NCBI GenBank assembly: GCA_903920695.1
Contig: CAIXNB010000096.1
Location: 1 to 52,277 of the forward strand
DNA length: 52,277 bases
Direction: 5' to 3'
From: an uncultured beta proteobacterium
Lineage (GTDB): Bacteria > Pseudomonadota > Gammaproteobacteria > Burkholderiales > Burkholderiaceae_C
Below are positions 6,608 to 15,720 of the stretch, in pieces (within the stretch, counting starts at the first letter, position 1; each line of letters starts with the position of its first letter). A program made the position numbers and the translations under genes. The notes beneath the pieces were generated by a model. It was not told the origin of the DNA and ran no database searches. It saw only the letters and a list, made by a program, of their open reading frames with translations.

Positions 6608-8383
6608 ATGACCTTCTCCATCCACGGTCTGGCAGTCGCGCGCGGCGTCGCCATCGGGCGTGCGGTCCTGGTGGCGTCGAGCCGGGTTGACGTGGCGCAT
6701 TACTTCATCGAGGCTTCCCAGGTTGCCGCCGAAATTGAACGGGTGCGCGACGGCCGCAATGCCGTGGTCGATGAGATTCACCGCTTGCAGAGCAGCATTA
6801 CGCACATGGGTCCGAAAGAGGCACCCCATGAACTGACGGCGTTACTTGACGTGCACTTGATGCTGTTGCAGGACGAGGAACTGATTGGCGGTGTCAAACA
6901 CTGGATCACGGACCGCCTCTACAACGCCGAGTGGGCACTGACAACGCAGCTCGAGGTGATTGCGCGTCAGTTCGACGAAATGGAAGACGAGTACCTGCGC
7001 GAGCGCAAAGCCGACCTTGAACAAATCACCGAAAAAGTTCTGCGTGCCATGAAAGGCGTAGCCTCGCCCGTGGTGCAGCATGCGAACCGGCTCACGCGCA
7101 AGAAATCGCAGCAGGACCTGTTGCTCGATGACACCGTCGATGTACCCCTGATCCTGATTGCGCACGACCTGTCACCAGCTGACATGCTGCAATTCAAGCA
7201 GAGCGTGTTTGCCGGTTTCATCACCGCCGTCGGTGGCAAGACCTCGCACACGGCGATTGTGGCGCGCAGCCTGGATATCCCGGCTGTGGTCGGTGCCCGC
7301 TTGTCAAGCCAGTTGGTGCGCCAGGATGACTGGGTCATCATCGATGGCGATGCCGGCGTGGTGGTGGTGGACCCGTCTCCGATCATCTTGGCCGAGTACG
7401 GTTTCAAGCAGCGTCAGCACGAACTCGACCGTGGCCGGCTGCTGCGCCTGCTGCACACCCCTGCGGTCACGCTCGATGGGCAGAAGATCGAACTGCTGGC
7501 CAACATCGAAATGCCCGACGACGCGCCCCTTGCCATCAAGGCCGGCGCAGTCGGCGTCGGCCTGTTCCGCAGCGAGTTTCTCTTCATGGGCCGGCAAGGC
7601 AAGTTGCCCAACGAAGAAGAGCAGTACCAGGCCTATCGCCGCGCCATAGAAGGCATGCAGGGTTTGCCGGTAACGATTCGCACCGTCGATGTCGGCGCTG
7701 ACAAGCCGCTTGACGAAGCCTTGCAGGATTCGGCCCATCTGAATCCGGCCCTGGGCTTGCGCGCCATCCGCTGGAGTCTGGCCGACCCTGCCATGTTCCT
7801 GACGCAACTGCGCGCGATCCTGCGCGCTGCTGCCCATGGACGCGCCAAGTTGTTGATACCGATGCTGGTTCACGCCAGCGAAATACGGCACACCTTCGCC
7901 CTGATTGACCGGGCTCGTGTCGAACTCGATAATCGCGGCATTGCCTACGGTCCGGTCGAGATCGGCGCCATGATTGAGATCCCGGCTGCGGCGTTGACGC
8001 TCAAGGTGTTCCTCAAATATTTTGACTTCTTGTCAATCGGCACCAACGACCTGATCCAGTACACCCTGGCCATTGACCGCGCTGACGAGTCAGTGGCGCA
8101 TTTGTACGACCCGCTGCATCCAGCCGTGCTGCGCCTGGTGGCGCTGACCATCGCTGAATGCAATGCACAGGGCAAGGCGGTGAGTGTCTGCGGCGAGATG
8201 GCCGGTGACATCACGCTGACCCGTCTGCTGCTGGGCATGGGTCTGCGCAGTTTTTCTATGCACCCGGCGCAAATTCTGGCGGTCAAGCAGGAGGTGCTGC
8301 GCGCCGACACCGGCCGCTTGGCGGCTTGGACGCAGGAAGTCATGGCCGACGATGAGCCCGGCCTGCGGCTGATCCGGCATTAA
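6608..8383 (+). CDS. ptsI: Phosphoenolpyruvate-protein phosphotransferase (EI)
   Basis: First enzyme of the PTS; it takes phosphate from PEP and passes it to HPr. The 591-aa product has the N-terminal HPr-binding region, the phosphohistidine domain with GGKTSHTAIVAR (His214), and the C-terminal PEP-binding barrel with SIGTNDLIQYTLA and the catalytic Cys in VCGEMAGD. All key residues are present. The start MTFSIHGL at 6608 is preferred to a codon at 6584 that lies in the upstream repeat. With EIIA and HPr it forms a complete but permease-free relay. Confidence 0.96.
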   Translation: MTFSIHGLAVARGVAIGRAVLVASSRVDVAHYFIEASQVAAEIERVRDGRNAVVDEIHRLQSSITHMGPKEAPHELTALLDVHLMLLQDEELIGGVKHWITDRLYNAEWALTTQLEVIARQFDEMEDEYLRERKADLEQITEKVLRAMKGVASPVVQHANRLTRKKSQQDLLLDDTVDVPLILIAHDLSPADMLQFKQSVFAGFITAVGGKTSHTAIVARSLDIPAVVGARLSSQLVRQDDWVIIDGDAGVVVVDPSPIILAEYGFKQRQHELDRGRLLRLLHTPAVTLDGQKIELLANIEMPDDAPLAIKAGAVGVGLFRSEFLFMGRQGKLPNEEEQYQAYRRAIEGMQGLPVTIRTVDVGADKPLDEALQDSAHLNPALGLRAIRWSLADPAMFLTQLRAILRAAAHGRAKLLIPMLVHASEIRHTFALIDRARVELDNRGIAYGPVEIGAMIEIPAAALTLKVFLKYFDFLSIGTNDLIQYTLAIDRADESVAHLYDPLHPAVLRLVALTIAECNAQGKAVSVCGEMAGDITLTRLLLGMGLRSFSMHPAQILAVKQEVLRADTGRLAAWTQEVMADDEPGLRLIRH

Positions 8384-8410
8384 GGCCTGCCGCACTGAGT
8401 GGGGCCGCTG

Positions 8411-8432
8411 CCAAGCCAGTGGCGGGGCTTGG
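8411..8432 (+). terminator. Weak hairpin after ptsI
   Basis: A 7-bp inverted repeat CCAAGCC/GGCTTGG with an 8-nt loop lies 27 bp after the ptsI stop, followed by a G-run instead of a T-tract. Factor-dependent termination is possible. The rest of 8384-8599 shows no gene I can support. Confidence 0.25.
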
Positions 8433-8599
8433 GGGCCTGTTCGCACTGTGCGCCTGATGCAAGCAAAGGACGAGGTGCAGCGGGAGCGGTCTTTCATGTT
8501 GGGTGGTTTGTGTGGGCCGATGACAGCGCGGAGCCGAGTGCCACGTCGTCCTGCGTCCCGCATCGCATGGCACTCATTGCAGCGCAAGTAAGTGCTCGG

Positions 8600-10102
8600 C
8601 TAGAACCGCTCCAACTCCGCGAACTTGAGGCGGCCGCCGCGCACAAGCATCTTGCCGTATTCGGCGCAACGCTGCGGCGTCGGAATCACCTTGCCGGGGT
8701 TGAGCAGGCCCTTGGTGTCGAATGCGCGCTTGACGCCGAACATCTGCTCGTTCTCTTCGGCCGAGAACTGCACGCACATCGAATTGAGCTTCTCGATGCC
8801 GACGCCATGCTCACCGGTCACAGTGCCACCCATGGCGACACTGGTCTCCAGGATGTCGGCGCCGAACAGTTCGCAGCGGTGCAACTGGTCCGGGTCGTTG
8901 GCGTCGAACAGGATCAGCGGATGCAGGTTGCCGTCACCGGCATGGAACACGTTGCAGCAGCGCAGACCGTACTTTTTTTCCATCTCGCTAATGGCGATCA
9001 GGATGTCGGCCAGCCGCTTGCGCGGGATGGTCGAATCCATGCACATGTAGTCCGGGCTGATGCGCCCGCTGGCCGGAAACGCGTTCTTGCGCCCGCTCCA
9101 GAATTTCAGGCGCTCAGCCTCGTCCTTGCTGACGGCGATCGCGCTGGCGCCGTGCTGGCGCAGCACCGCGCTCATGCGGCCGATCTCTTCCTCCACCTCT
9201 TCCGGCGTGCCGTCGCTTTCGCACAGCAGGATGGCGGAGGCGCTCAGGTCATAGCCGGCGTGCACATAGTCTTCCACCGCAGCCGTCATCGGCTTGTCCA
9301 TCATCTCCAGGCCAGCCGGGATGATGCCCGCCGCAATCACGCCGGCCACCGCATCGCCAGCCTTGCGGATGTCGTCAAAGCTGGCCATGATGCAGCGCGC
9401 CAGTTGCGGTTTGGGAACGAGCTTGACCGTGACCTCGGTCGTGACGGCCAGCATGCCTTCGGAGCCGATCACGATGCTCAGCAAATCAAGACCGGCCGTA
9501 TCGAGCGCCTCGCCGCCGAATTCCACCGCATCGCCTTCCATCGTGAAGCCTCGGACCTTGAGGATGTTGTGCAGTGTCAGGCCATATTTCAGGCAGTGCA
9601 CGCCGCCAGCGTTTTCCGCCACGTTGCCGCCGATGGTGCAGGCGATCTGGCTCGATGGATCGGGTGCGTAGTACAGGCCGTGCGGTGCGGCCGCTTCGCT
9701 GATGGCCAGGTTGCGCACACCGCACTGCACCTGGGCGCTGCGGCTGCGCGCGTCGATGCGGATGATCTTGTTGAACTTGGCCAGCGACAGCGTGACACCC
9801 AGGCGGTGCGGCATGGCGCCGCCCGACAACCCAGTGCCGGCGCCGCGCGCCACTACCGGCACACCCAGCACGTGACAGACGCGCAGCACGGCCTGCACCT
9901 GGGCTTCGGTTTCAGGTAGTGCCACCACCAGCGGGCGCTGGCGGTAGGCGCTCAGGCCGTCGCATTCATAGGGCGTTGTGTCTTCGTTGTGCCAGAGCAG
10001 GGCGTGCGCTGGCAGACAGGCGTTCAGCGCCTGCACCACCTGGGTCTGGCGTTCTGACTTTTCGAGCAAATCCTGCTGCTCTGCAGAAAGGGATGCGATC
10101 AT
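8600..10102 (-). CDS. glcD: Glycolate oxidase subunit GlcD (FAD-linked oxidase)
   Basis: FAD-dependent 2-hydroxyacid dehydrogenase subunit. The 500-aa product matches the recalled E. coli GlcD along its length, including TTPYECDGLSAYR, the FAD-binding GAGTGLSGGA, PDPSSQIACTIGGNVAENAG, NVFHAGDGNLHPLILFDAN and the C-terminal FAELERF. MIASLSAEQQ at 10102 is the start; upstream in-frame codons are not conserved. GlcE and GlcF, the usual partners, are not adjacent: the downstream neighbour is the convergent ptsI. They may be elsewhere, or this may be a stand-alone D-lactate or 2-hydroxyglutarate type enzyme. Confidence 0.9.
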   Translation of the reverse strand: MIASLSAEQQDLLEKSERQTQVVQALNACLPAHALLWHNEDTTPYECDGLSAYRQRPLVVALPETEAQVQAVLRVCHVLGVPVVARGAGTGLSGGAMPHRLGVTLSLAKFNKIIRIDARSRSAQVQCGVRNLAISEAAAPHGLYYAPDPSSQIACTIGGNVAENAGGVHCLKYGLTLHNILKVRGFTMEGDAVEFGGEALDTAGLDLLSIVIGSEGMLAVTTEVTVKLVPKPQLARCIMASFDDIRKAGDAVAGVIAAGIIPAGLEMMDKPMTAAVEDYVHAGYDLSASAILLCESDGTPEEVEEEIGRMSAVLRQHGASAIAVSKDEAERLKFWSGRKNAFPASGRISPDYMCMDSTIPRKRLADILIAISEMEKKYGLRCCNVFHAGDGNLHPLILFDANDPDQLHRCELFGADILETSVAMGGTVTGEHGVGIEKLNSMCVQFSAEENEQMFGVKRAFDTKGLLNPGKVIPTPQRCAEYGKMLVRGGRLKFAELERF

Positions 10103-10112
10103 GGCGCCATTG

Positions 10113-10141
10113 TTGCACTTGTGTCGGCGCCCTCCTAGAAT
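10113..10141 (+). promoter_or_regulatory. Predicted sigma-70 promoter for the MFS gene
   Basis: TTGCAC (10113-10118) and TAGAAT (10136-10141) are separated by 17 bp, lying in the divergent gap between glcD and the MFS gene and about 50 bp before its start. Confidence 0.5.
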
Positions 10142-10194
10142 CGACACCCCCAAACCGTCGCCGCTCACGGTGACAGTATTCGAACCAAGACCCC

Positions 10195-11502
10195 ATGCCG
10201 CCTGAAGCTATCCGCGCCGGGCAGCGACGCTGGCTGAAATGGCTGTCGCTGCTGCCCTCGCTCCCTGCCCATGACCTGTTGCGCGATGCCACCTACCGGC
10301 GGCTCTGGAGCTCGATCCTGATCAGTTCGTTTGGCGGCCAGATCACAATGCTGGCCCTGCCCCTGACGGCAGCTGTGCTGCTGCACGCCACGCCGACGCA
10401 GATGGGCTTGCTGACGGCGATGGAACTGGCACCCTTTGTTCTGCTGTCCTTGCCGGTTGGCGTCTGGCTTGATCGTGTGCGCAAGTTGCCGGTCTATGTT
10501 GTCGGCGAAGGCTTTATTGCCCTGGTGCTGGCCAGCGTGCCGCTCGGTTGGTACCTGGGCTGGCTCAGCATGCCTTTCATGTACGGCGTCGCTTTTGCCA
10601 TTGGCTGTGTCTTTGTCACGGCTGGCACCGCGGCCCAGATCGTGTTGACGCAGGTGGTGCCGCGCGAGCGTCTGGTTGAGGCGCACGCCAAGAATTCCCT
10701 GGCTTCGTCCGGGGCTGAAGTCGCCGGGCCAGGCGTTGCCGGGGCTCTGATCAAGCTGGTCGGCGCGCCGCTGGCCCTGCTGGCCGATGCCGTGCTGTTG
10801 CTCGGCAGCGTGCTGATTCTGCGCGGTTTGAAGGTGACAGAAAATCGGCCGGACACCCGCGCCACGCATTTCTGGCGTGACTTGAAAGACGGGCTGCGCT
10901 TTGTCGCAGATCAGCGCCTGCTGCTGTCACTGGCGACCGCAGTGGGCCTATGGCAGTTGTGCTTTCAGTGTGCGATGGTGGTGCAAATCCTGGTTGCCAC
11001 GCGTGAACTCGGGCTCAACGAACGCCAGGTTGGCCTGTGCTACACCGGCCTGGGCCTGGGCACGATTGTCGCGAGCAGCCTGGGCAACCGCATCTCAAGA
11101 CATCTCGGCCCCGGGCCCTGCCTGATCCTTGGCATTGCGGTCTGTGGTGTCGGCTGGCTGCAATTGGCCGGGGCACCGCTTGGGGCCTGGGGCGTGTTTT
11201 CCTTTGTGCTGATGCAACTGTGTTTCGGTGTCGGCGCCGTCTTCATCTTTATCAACTTTCTGGCTGTGCGCCAGGCTGTCACGCCGGAACCCATGCTGGG
11301 GCGCATGACCAGCACCATGCGCTGGCTTATTCTGATCCCGGCCGGCCCCGGTGCCCTGCTGGGCGGCTACCTGGGCGAGCATCTGGGCCTGCGTTATGCC
11401 CTGGCTGTGGGCGGCCTTGGTGCGCTGGCGTTGGCCGTCTGGGCCTGGCGCCATCCGGTGTTGCGCAATGTGCGCGTGCTGCCGACGAGCCCGCTGGCTT
11501 AA
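10195..11502 (+). CDS. MFS transporter, MFS_3 / EntS-like drug-efflux family
   Basis: A 435-aa inner-membrane exporter with about twelve helices. The N-terminal region LLRDATYRRLWSSILISSFGGQITMLALP-type opening (residues ~27-58), followed by SLPVGVWLDRVRKLPV, is characteristic of the MFS_3 group that includes enterobactin and macrolide exporters. A further loop motif, VVPRERLVEAHAKNSL, is also typical of this group. The substrate is unknown. It is transcribed divergently from glcD and convergently with the carboxypeptidase gene, with a 22-bp gap between the stops. Confidence 0.87.
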   Translation: MPPEAIRAGQRRWLKWLSLLPSLPAHDLLRDATYRRLWSSILISSFGGQITMLALPLTAAVLLHATPTQMGLLTAMELAPFVLLSLPVGVWLDRVRKLPVYVVGEGFIALVLASVPLGWYLGWLSMPFMYGVAFAIGCVFVTAGTAAQIVLTQVVPRERLVEAHAKNSLASSGAEVAGPGVAGALIKLVGAPLALLADAVLLLGSVLILRGLKVTENRPDTRATHFWRDLKDGLRFVADQRLLLSLATAVGLWQLCFQCAMVVQILVATRELGLNERQVGLCYTGLGLGTIVASSLGNRISRHLGPGPCLILGIAVCGVGWLQLAGAPLGAWGVFSFVLMQLCFGVGAVFIFINFLAVRQAVTPEPMLGRMTSTMRWLILIPAGPGALLGGYLGEHLGLRYALAVGGLGALALAVWAWRHPVLRNVRVLPTSPLA

Positions 11503-11524
11503 CTTGTCGCTTGCGCCTGTGGAT

Positions 11525-13015
11525 TCAGACACCGAGGTAGCGCTGCACCAGATGCCGGCGCAGGTGTTGCGGGTTGAGCGTTTCGCCCGTTGCGCGCTGC
11601 ACCAGTTCCCCGGTTTCCCAATGGCTGGCCTGTTGCCAGATCCGCGTGTTCAACCAGTCGAACAGCGCCGACAGGTCGCCCGCCGCCATGCGGGTCTCGA
11701 AATCGGGCTGCGCCTGGCGGATCGATGCGAAGTACTGCGCCGCGTACATGGCGCCCAACGTGTAGCTTGGAAAGTAGCCAAAGCTGCCGCCGGGCCAGTG
11801 AATGTCTTGCAGGCAGCCATCCTTGTAGTTGCCACGCGTGTCAAGGCCGAGGTAGCTCATCATCTTTTCGTCCCACAGCGCCGGGATATGCTGGGCCTCG
11901 ATCTCGCCGTCGATCAGGGCACGCTCGATTTCGTAGCGCAGGATGATGTGTGCTGGATAGCTCAGTTCATCCGCATCGACGCGGATGAATCCGGGTAGGA
12001 CGCGCGTGAAGAGTGCTGCCAGGTTCTTTGCCTCGAAGGCGGCCTGCGCGCCCAGGTGTTTCTTCAGCAAGGGCGCGATCAGTTCAAGAAACGCCGGGTT
12101 GCGCCCGATCTGCATCTCAAACGACAGGCTCTGGCTCTCGTGGATGCCCATGGAGCGGGCCCGACCGACCGGCAAGTGCACGCTGTTGCGCGGCAGATTC
12201 TGCTCGTAGCGCGCGTGTCCGGTTTCATGAACAATGCCCATCAGGCTGCGCATGAAATCATCTTCGTTGTAGCGCGTGGTGATGCGCACATCCTCGGGCA
12301 CGCCGCCACAAAACGGATGGGTTGAGAGGTCGAGCCGCCCGGCGGAAAAATCAAAGCCCAGGATCGTCATGAGCTCAAGCCCGAGTGCGCGCTGCTGCTC
12401 GATGGCGAACGGGCCTTTGGCCGCCAGCAGCGTGTCCCCGGCTTGTTTCTCGCGCACCTTGGCCAGTAGACCGGGCAACCAGGTCTTGACGTCGCCAAAG
12501 ATGGCGTCGATCTCGGCGCTGCGCGCGCCGGGTTCGAATTTGTTCATCAGCGCCTCGTAGCCGCTCAGGCCCCGGTGCTGCGCCAGACACTGCGCTTCTT
12601 CGCGTGCGAACTTCACAACCTCAGTGAAGTTGGCGAGGAAGCCGGGCCAGTCATTTTCCGGACGCTGCGCGCGCCAGGCGTGCTCACAGCGCGAACTGGC
12701 CAGGCTCTTGGCCTCGATCAGGCGCGCCGGCAACAGATTGGCCATCTCCGAGTCGCGTCGCATCTCGCGCAGATTGGCGGCTTGCGCTGCATCCAGCGCT
12801 TCGTCAGCGGCGCGCGCGATCAGGTCGGGCAAGGATGGATCGGTCAGCGTTTGGTGCATCAGCACGTCGAGTTCGGCCAGCGCCGCACCGCGCGCCGTGT
12901 TGCCTTTGGGTGGCATCATGGCAGCCTGGTCCCAGCCAACGATGGCCCCTAGATGCTGGTAACGGTAGAACCGAGTGAAGCGCTCGGTTAGCGCGCAATA
13001 CGCGGGAAGATTCAT
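11525..13015 (-). CDS. Carboxypeptidase, M32 (Taq) family
   Basis: Zinc metallocarboxypeptidase that removes C-terminal amino acids in the cytoplasm. The 496-aa product carries the HEXXH zinc motif as HETGH (residues 263-267), the downstream GIHESQSLSFE segment that supplies the third ligand, and the family end block IRVDADELSYPAHIILRYE. The family-like start MNLPAYCALTERF is placed at 13015; an in-frame ATG at 13030 is also possible, and long upstream extensions are rejected because they run into the psd promoter and gene. It diverges from psd. Confidence 0.9.
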   Translation of the reverse strand: MNLPAYCALTERFTRFYRYQHLGAIVGWDQAAMMPPKGNTARGAALAELDVLMHQTLTDPSLPDLIARAADEALDAAQAANLREMRRDSEMANLLPARLIEAKSLASSRCEHAWRAQRPENDWPGFLANFTEVVKFAREEAQCLAQHRGLSGYEALMNKFEPGARSAEIDAIFGDVKTWLPGLLAKVREKQAGDTLLAAKGPFAIEQQRALGLELMTILGFDFSAGRLDLSTHPFCGGVPEDVRITTRYNEDDFMRSLMGIVHETGHARYEQNLPRNSVHLPVGRARSMGIHESQSLSFEMQIGRNPAFLELIAPLLKKHLGAQAAFEAKNLAALFTRVLPGFIRVDADELSYPAHIILRYEIERALIDGEIEAQHIPALWDEKMMSYLGLDTRGNYKDGCLQDIHWPGGSFGYFPSYTLGAMYAAQYFASIRQAQPDFETRMAAGDLSALFDWLNTRIWQQASHWETGELVQRATGETLNPQHLRRHLVQRYLGV

Positions 13016-13089
13016 GGTCAGAGGTTCCATCCGTTGCAAGAGGCAAGCCGATGGCGGCATTGTCACATGCGGCTTCGCAGCGCGCTCGC

Positions 13090-13095
13090 TACAAT
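13090..13095 (+). promoter_or_regulatory. Possible -10 element of psd
   Basis: TACAAT lies 30 bp before the psd ATG in the divergent spacer. No good -35 hexamer lies 16-18 bp upstream, so this is tentative. Confidence 0.3.
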
Positions 13096-13125
13096 CCCGC
13101 CCATTCCCACCACCGGTAGCTGCCC

Positions 13126-13971
13126 ATGTCTGATCGCTTTGCCGTGCTGCCGCAGTACCTGCTGCCCAAGCAGGCCTTGACGGCCTTGGCCGGATGGATC
13201 GCCTCAGCGCGCGGTGGGCGATTGACGACCGCTTTGATCGCCTGGTTCGTACGCCGCTATGGCGTCGACATGGGCGAAGCGGCCAATCCCGACAGCGCAA
13301 GCTACGCCAGTTTCAACGACTTCTTCACGCGTGCTCTGAAAGTCGGTGCGCGGCCACTGGCGCCGGCCGAACTGATTAGCCCGGTCGACGGCGCCATCAG
13401 CCAGTTTGGGGTGATGCAAAAGGACCAGATTTTCCAGGCCAAGGGCCACCATTATTCGAGCCGTGCGCTGCTGGGTGGCGACGCTGCACTGGCGGCGCAG
13501 TTCGACGACGGCAGCTTCGCCACCTTGTACTTAAGCCCGCGTGACTACCACCGCATTCACATGCCTTGCGCTGGCCGACTGTTGCGCATGATTTACGTGC
13601 CGGGCGAGCTGTTCTCGGTGAACCCGACCACGGCGCGTGGCGTGCCGGGTCTGTTTGCGCGCAACGAACGCGTGGTTTGCATTTTTGAATCAGCGCAGGG
13701 CCCGTTTGCGCTGGTGCTGGTCGGCGCCACCATCGTTGGCAGCATGGCCACGGTCTGGCACGGCGTTGTCAACGCGCGGCGCAGCGGCGAGTTGCGTGAA
13801 TGGCAGTACGCTGACGTGGCTTTTGCGCTGGAACAGGGCCAGGAGATGGGCCGTTTCCTGCTCGGCTCGACCGTCGTGCTGCTGTTTCCCAAGGGCCCGC
13901 TGCAGTTCAATCCGGCCTGGGCGCCGGGGCAGGCGATTCGTATGGGCGAGCTGATGGCGCGCCGTAGTTAG
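13126..13971 (+). CDS. psd: Phosphatidylserine decarboxylase proenzyme
   Basis: Makes phosphatidylethanolamine from phosphatidylserine at the inner membrane. The 281-aa proenzyme contains SYASFNDFFTRAL near residue 65, the SPVDGAISQFG block, SPRDYHRIHMP with catalytic histidines, and the self-cleavage site LGST (Ser248 becomes the pyruvoyl group of the small subunit). This is the PSD-B architecture with full length, so the enzyme should be active. It shares an upstream region with the carboxypeptidase gene. Confidence 0.96.
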   Translation: MSDRFAVLPQYLLPKQALTALAGWIASARGGRLTTALIAWFVRRYGVDMGEAANPDSASYASFNDFFTRALKVGARPLAPAELISPVDGAISQFGVMQKDQIFQAKGHHYSSRALLGGDAALAAQFDDGSFATLYLSPRDYHRIHMPCAGRLLRMIYVPGELFSVNPTTARGVPGLFARNERVVCIFESAQGPFALVLVGATIVGSMATVWHGVVNARRSGELREWQYADVAFALEQGQEMGRFLLGSTVVLLFPKGPLQFNPAWAPGQAIRMGELMARRS

Positions 13972-13998
13972 GGGTTTGCATTCTGCCAGAATGCGGGC

Positions 13999-14823
13999 AT
14001 GAACTACCAACACCTGCTGCTCTCGGTCGATGGTCCGATCACCACCATCACGCTGAACCGTCCGGAAAAGCGCAATGCGCTGGCGATGGCGGTCATGCTG
14101 GAATTGACCTCCGCCCTGCGTGAGGTGGCCCAAAGCGATGCGCACGGCGTCATCCTGGCCGCCAACGGTCCGGTCTTCAGTGCCGGCCACAACTTTGGTG
14201 ACATGGCGGGCGCCACACTGGACCAGGCGCGCGAACTGTTTGCTGTCTGCACCGAGATGATGGATGCGATCCAGGCGATGCCGCAGGTGGTGATCGCCCG
14301 CGTTCATGCACTGGCCACGGCAGCGGGTTGCCAACTGGTGGCGAGTTGCGATCTGGCGGTCGCCGCCGACAGCGCCGGTTTTGCCATTCCCGGCGGCAAG
14401 GGCGGCTTGTTTTGTCACACGCCGCTGGTGGCGCTGGCGCGCAATCTGGGGCGCAAGCGCGCGCTTGAGATGGCGTTCACGGGCGACGCCATCGATGCGG
14501 CCACGGCCTTGCAGTGGGGCCTGATCAATCGCGCCGTACCGGCCGATCAACTGGCGGCGGCAACACTCGACCTGATCACCCGTGCCACGCGCGGCAGCGC
14601 CCTGTCCAAGGCGCTGGGCAAGCAGGGTTTTTACCGCCAGATCGATCTGCCGCAGGACGCGGCTTACCGTTACGCGGTTGAGCTGATGGCCACAGCGGCG
14701 ATGACGCCCGATGCGCAGGAAGGCATCCGTGCCTTCCTCGAAAAGCGCCACGCGCAGTACACGCAGGGTGCAGATGCCAGCGCAGACAATCTTCCGCCGG
14801 GCCGCCCCAAGGAAACTACCTGA
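13999..14823 (+). CDS. Enoyl-CoA hydratase/isomerase family protein (crotonase fold)
   Basis: Crotonase-superfamily enzyme acting on an acyl-CoA. The 274-aa product has the substrate-entry block ITLNRPEKRNALA, the oxyanion-hole segment GPVFSAGHNFGDM, and HALATAAGCQLVASCDLAVA for the second oxyanion glycine. The usual catalytic-acid positions are hard to assign, and the precise reaction (hydration, isomerisation or hydrolysis) cannot be told. It follows psd by 27 bp and could share its transcript. Its last 8 bp overlap the end of convergent purU. Confidence 0.88.
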   Translation: MNYQHLLLSVDGPITTITLNRPEKRNALAMAVMLELTSALREVAQSDAHGVILAANGPVFSAGHNFGDMAGATLDQARELFAVCTEMMDAIQAMPQVVIARVHALATAAGCQLVASCDLAVAADSAGFAIPGGKGGLFCHTPLVALARNLGRKRALEMAFTGDAIDAATALQWGLINRAVPADQLAAATLDLITRATRGSALSKALGKQGFYRQIDLPQDAAYRYAVELMATAAMTPDAQEGIRAFLEKRHAQYTQGADASADNLPPGRPKETT

Positions 14824-15664
14824 AAATAACCGTTTTGTGGCCGTTGATCAGCACGCGGTGTTCGCTGTGCCACTTGACGGCGCGTGCCAGCACCTGGCTT
14901 TCGGTGTCGCGCCCCAGCGTCGTCAGGTCCTCGACGGTGCGGCTGTGGTCGACGCGCGCCACGTCCTGCTCGATGATCGGGCCTTCGTCCAGATCGGCCG
15001 TCACGTAGTGGGCGGTGGCGCCGATCAATTTCACGCCGCGGTCATGTGCCTGGTAGTAGGGCTTGGCGCCCTTGAAGCTCGGCAGGAACGAGTGGTGGAT
15101 GTTGATGGCGCGGCCTGAGAGCTTTCGGCACAGGTCGTCGCTGAGCACCTGCATGTAGCGCGCCAGCACCACCAATTCAGCCTGCTCGGCCTCGATGATT
15201 TCATACTGCCGGGCCTCGACCTGCGCTTTGGTCGCAGCCGTCACCGGCAGGTGATGAAAGGGCACGTTGTAGCTGGCCGCGAGCTGGTAGAACTCGCGGT
15301 GGTTCGAGATGATGGCGCGGATGTCGAGCGCGAGCAGTCCGCTCTTCCAGCGAAACAGCAGGTCGTTCAGGCAATGCCCTTCCTTGCTCACCATGAGCAC
15401 GGCGCGCATCGGCTGCGCCACGGCATGCAGGCTCCACTTCATGTTGAAGGCTTGGGCAAAAAAGTTCAGTTGTGACTTCAGGTCCTCCTGCGTCAGTTGG
15501 CCGCAGGCAAACTGCACGCGCATGAAAAACAGGCCGGTGTCATGGTCGTTGTACTGGGCGGCTTCTTCGATGTTGCCGCCGCGCTCCAGCAGAAAGCCCG
15601 AGACGGCATGCACCAGTCCGAGACGGTCCGGGCAGGACAGGGTCAGGATGTAAACAGGTTTCAT
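14816..15664 (-). CDS. purU: Formyltetrahydrofolate deformylase
   Basis: Hydrolyses 10-formyl-THF to formate and THF, balancing one-carbon pools and feeding formate to PurT. The 282-aa product begins MKPVYILTLSCPDRLGLVHA, an N-terminal ACT regulatory domain (residues ~3-80), followed by a formyltransferase domain. INIHHSFLPSFKGA carries the catalytic Asn188 and His190, and ADLDEGPIIEQD the Asp226. A long upstream extension of the frame is not used. The ACT domain suggests methionine/glycine control as in E. coli; that is inference. Confidence 0.95.
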   Translation of the reverse strand: MKPVYILTLSCPDRLGLVHAVSGFLLERGGNIEEAAQYNDHDTGLFFMRVQFACGQLTQEDLKSQLNFFAQAFNMKWSLHAVAQPMRAVLMVSKEGHCLNDLLFRWKSGLLALDIRAIISNHREFYQLAASYNVPFHHLPVTAATKAQVEARQYEIIEAEQAELVVLARYMQVLSDDLCRKLSGRAINIHHSFLPSFKGAKPYYQAHDRGVKLIGATAHYVTADLDEGPIIEQDVARVDHSRTVEDLTTLGRDTESQVLARAVKWHSEHRVLINGHKTVIFR

Positions 15665-15720
15665 AGGCCCACATTGTCGCCGCAGAATCGGGCGGCAGGC
15701 TTGGCACTCCCTCTGTCGCG

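Noticed and set aside
8384..8599. A possible small gene between ptsI and glcD
   Set aside because: Open stretches here are only extensions of antisense frames, with no start plus ribosome-binding site and no recognisable product.
8399..9919. A 506-codon open frame antisense to glcD
   Set aside because: It mirrors the glcD frame, is His/Arg/Ala-rich without any domain I know, and comes from GC-rich codon use; glcD has clear homology on the other strand.
13690..14751. A 353-codon frame antisense to psd and the enoyl-CoA hydratase gene
   Set aside because: It covers two genes with intact catalytic motifs and has Arg/Gln/His-rich shadow composition.
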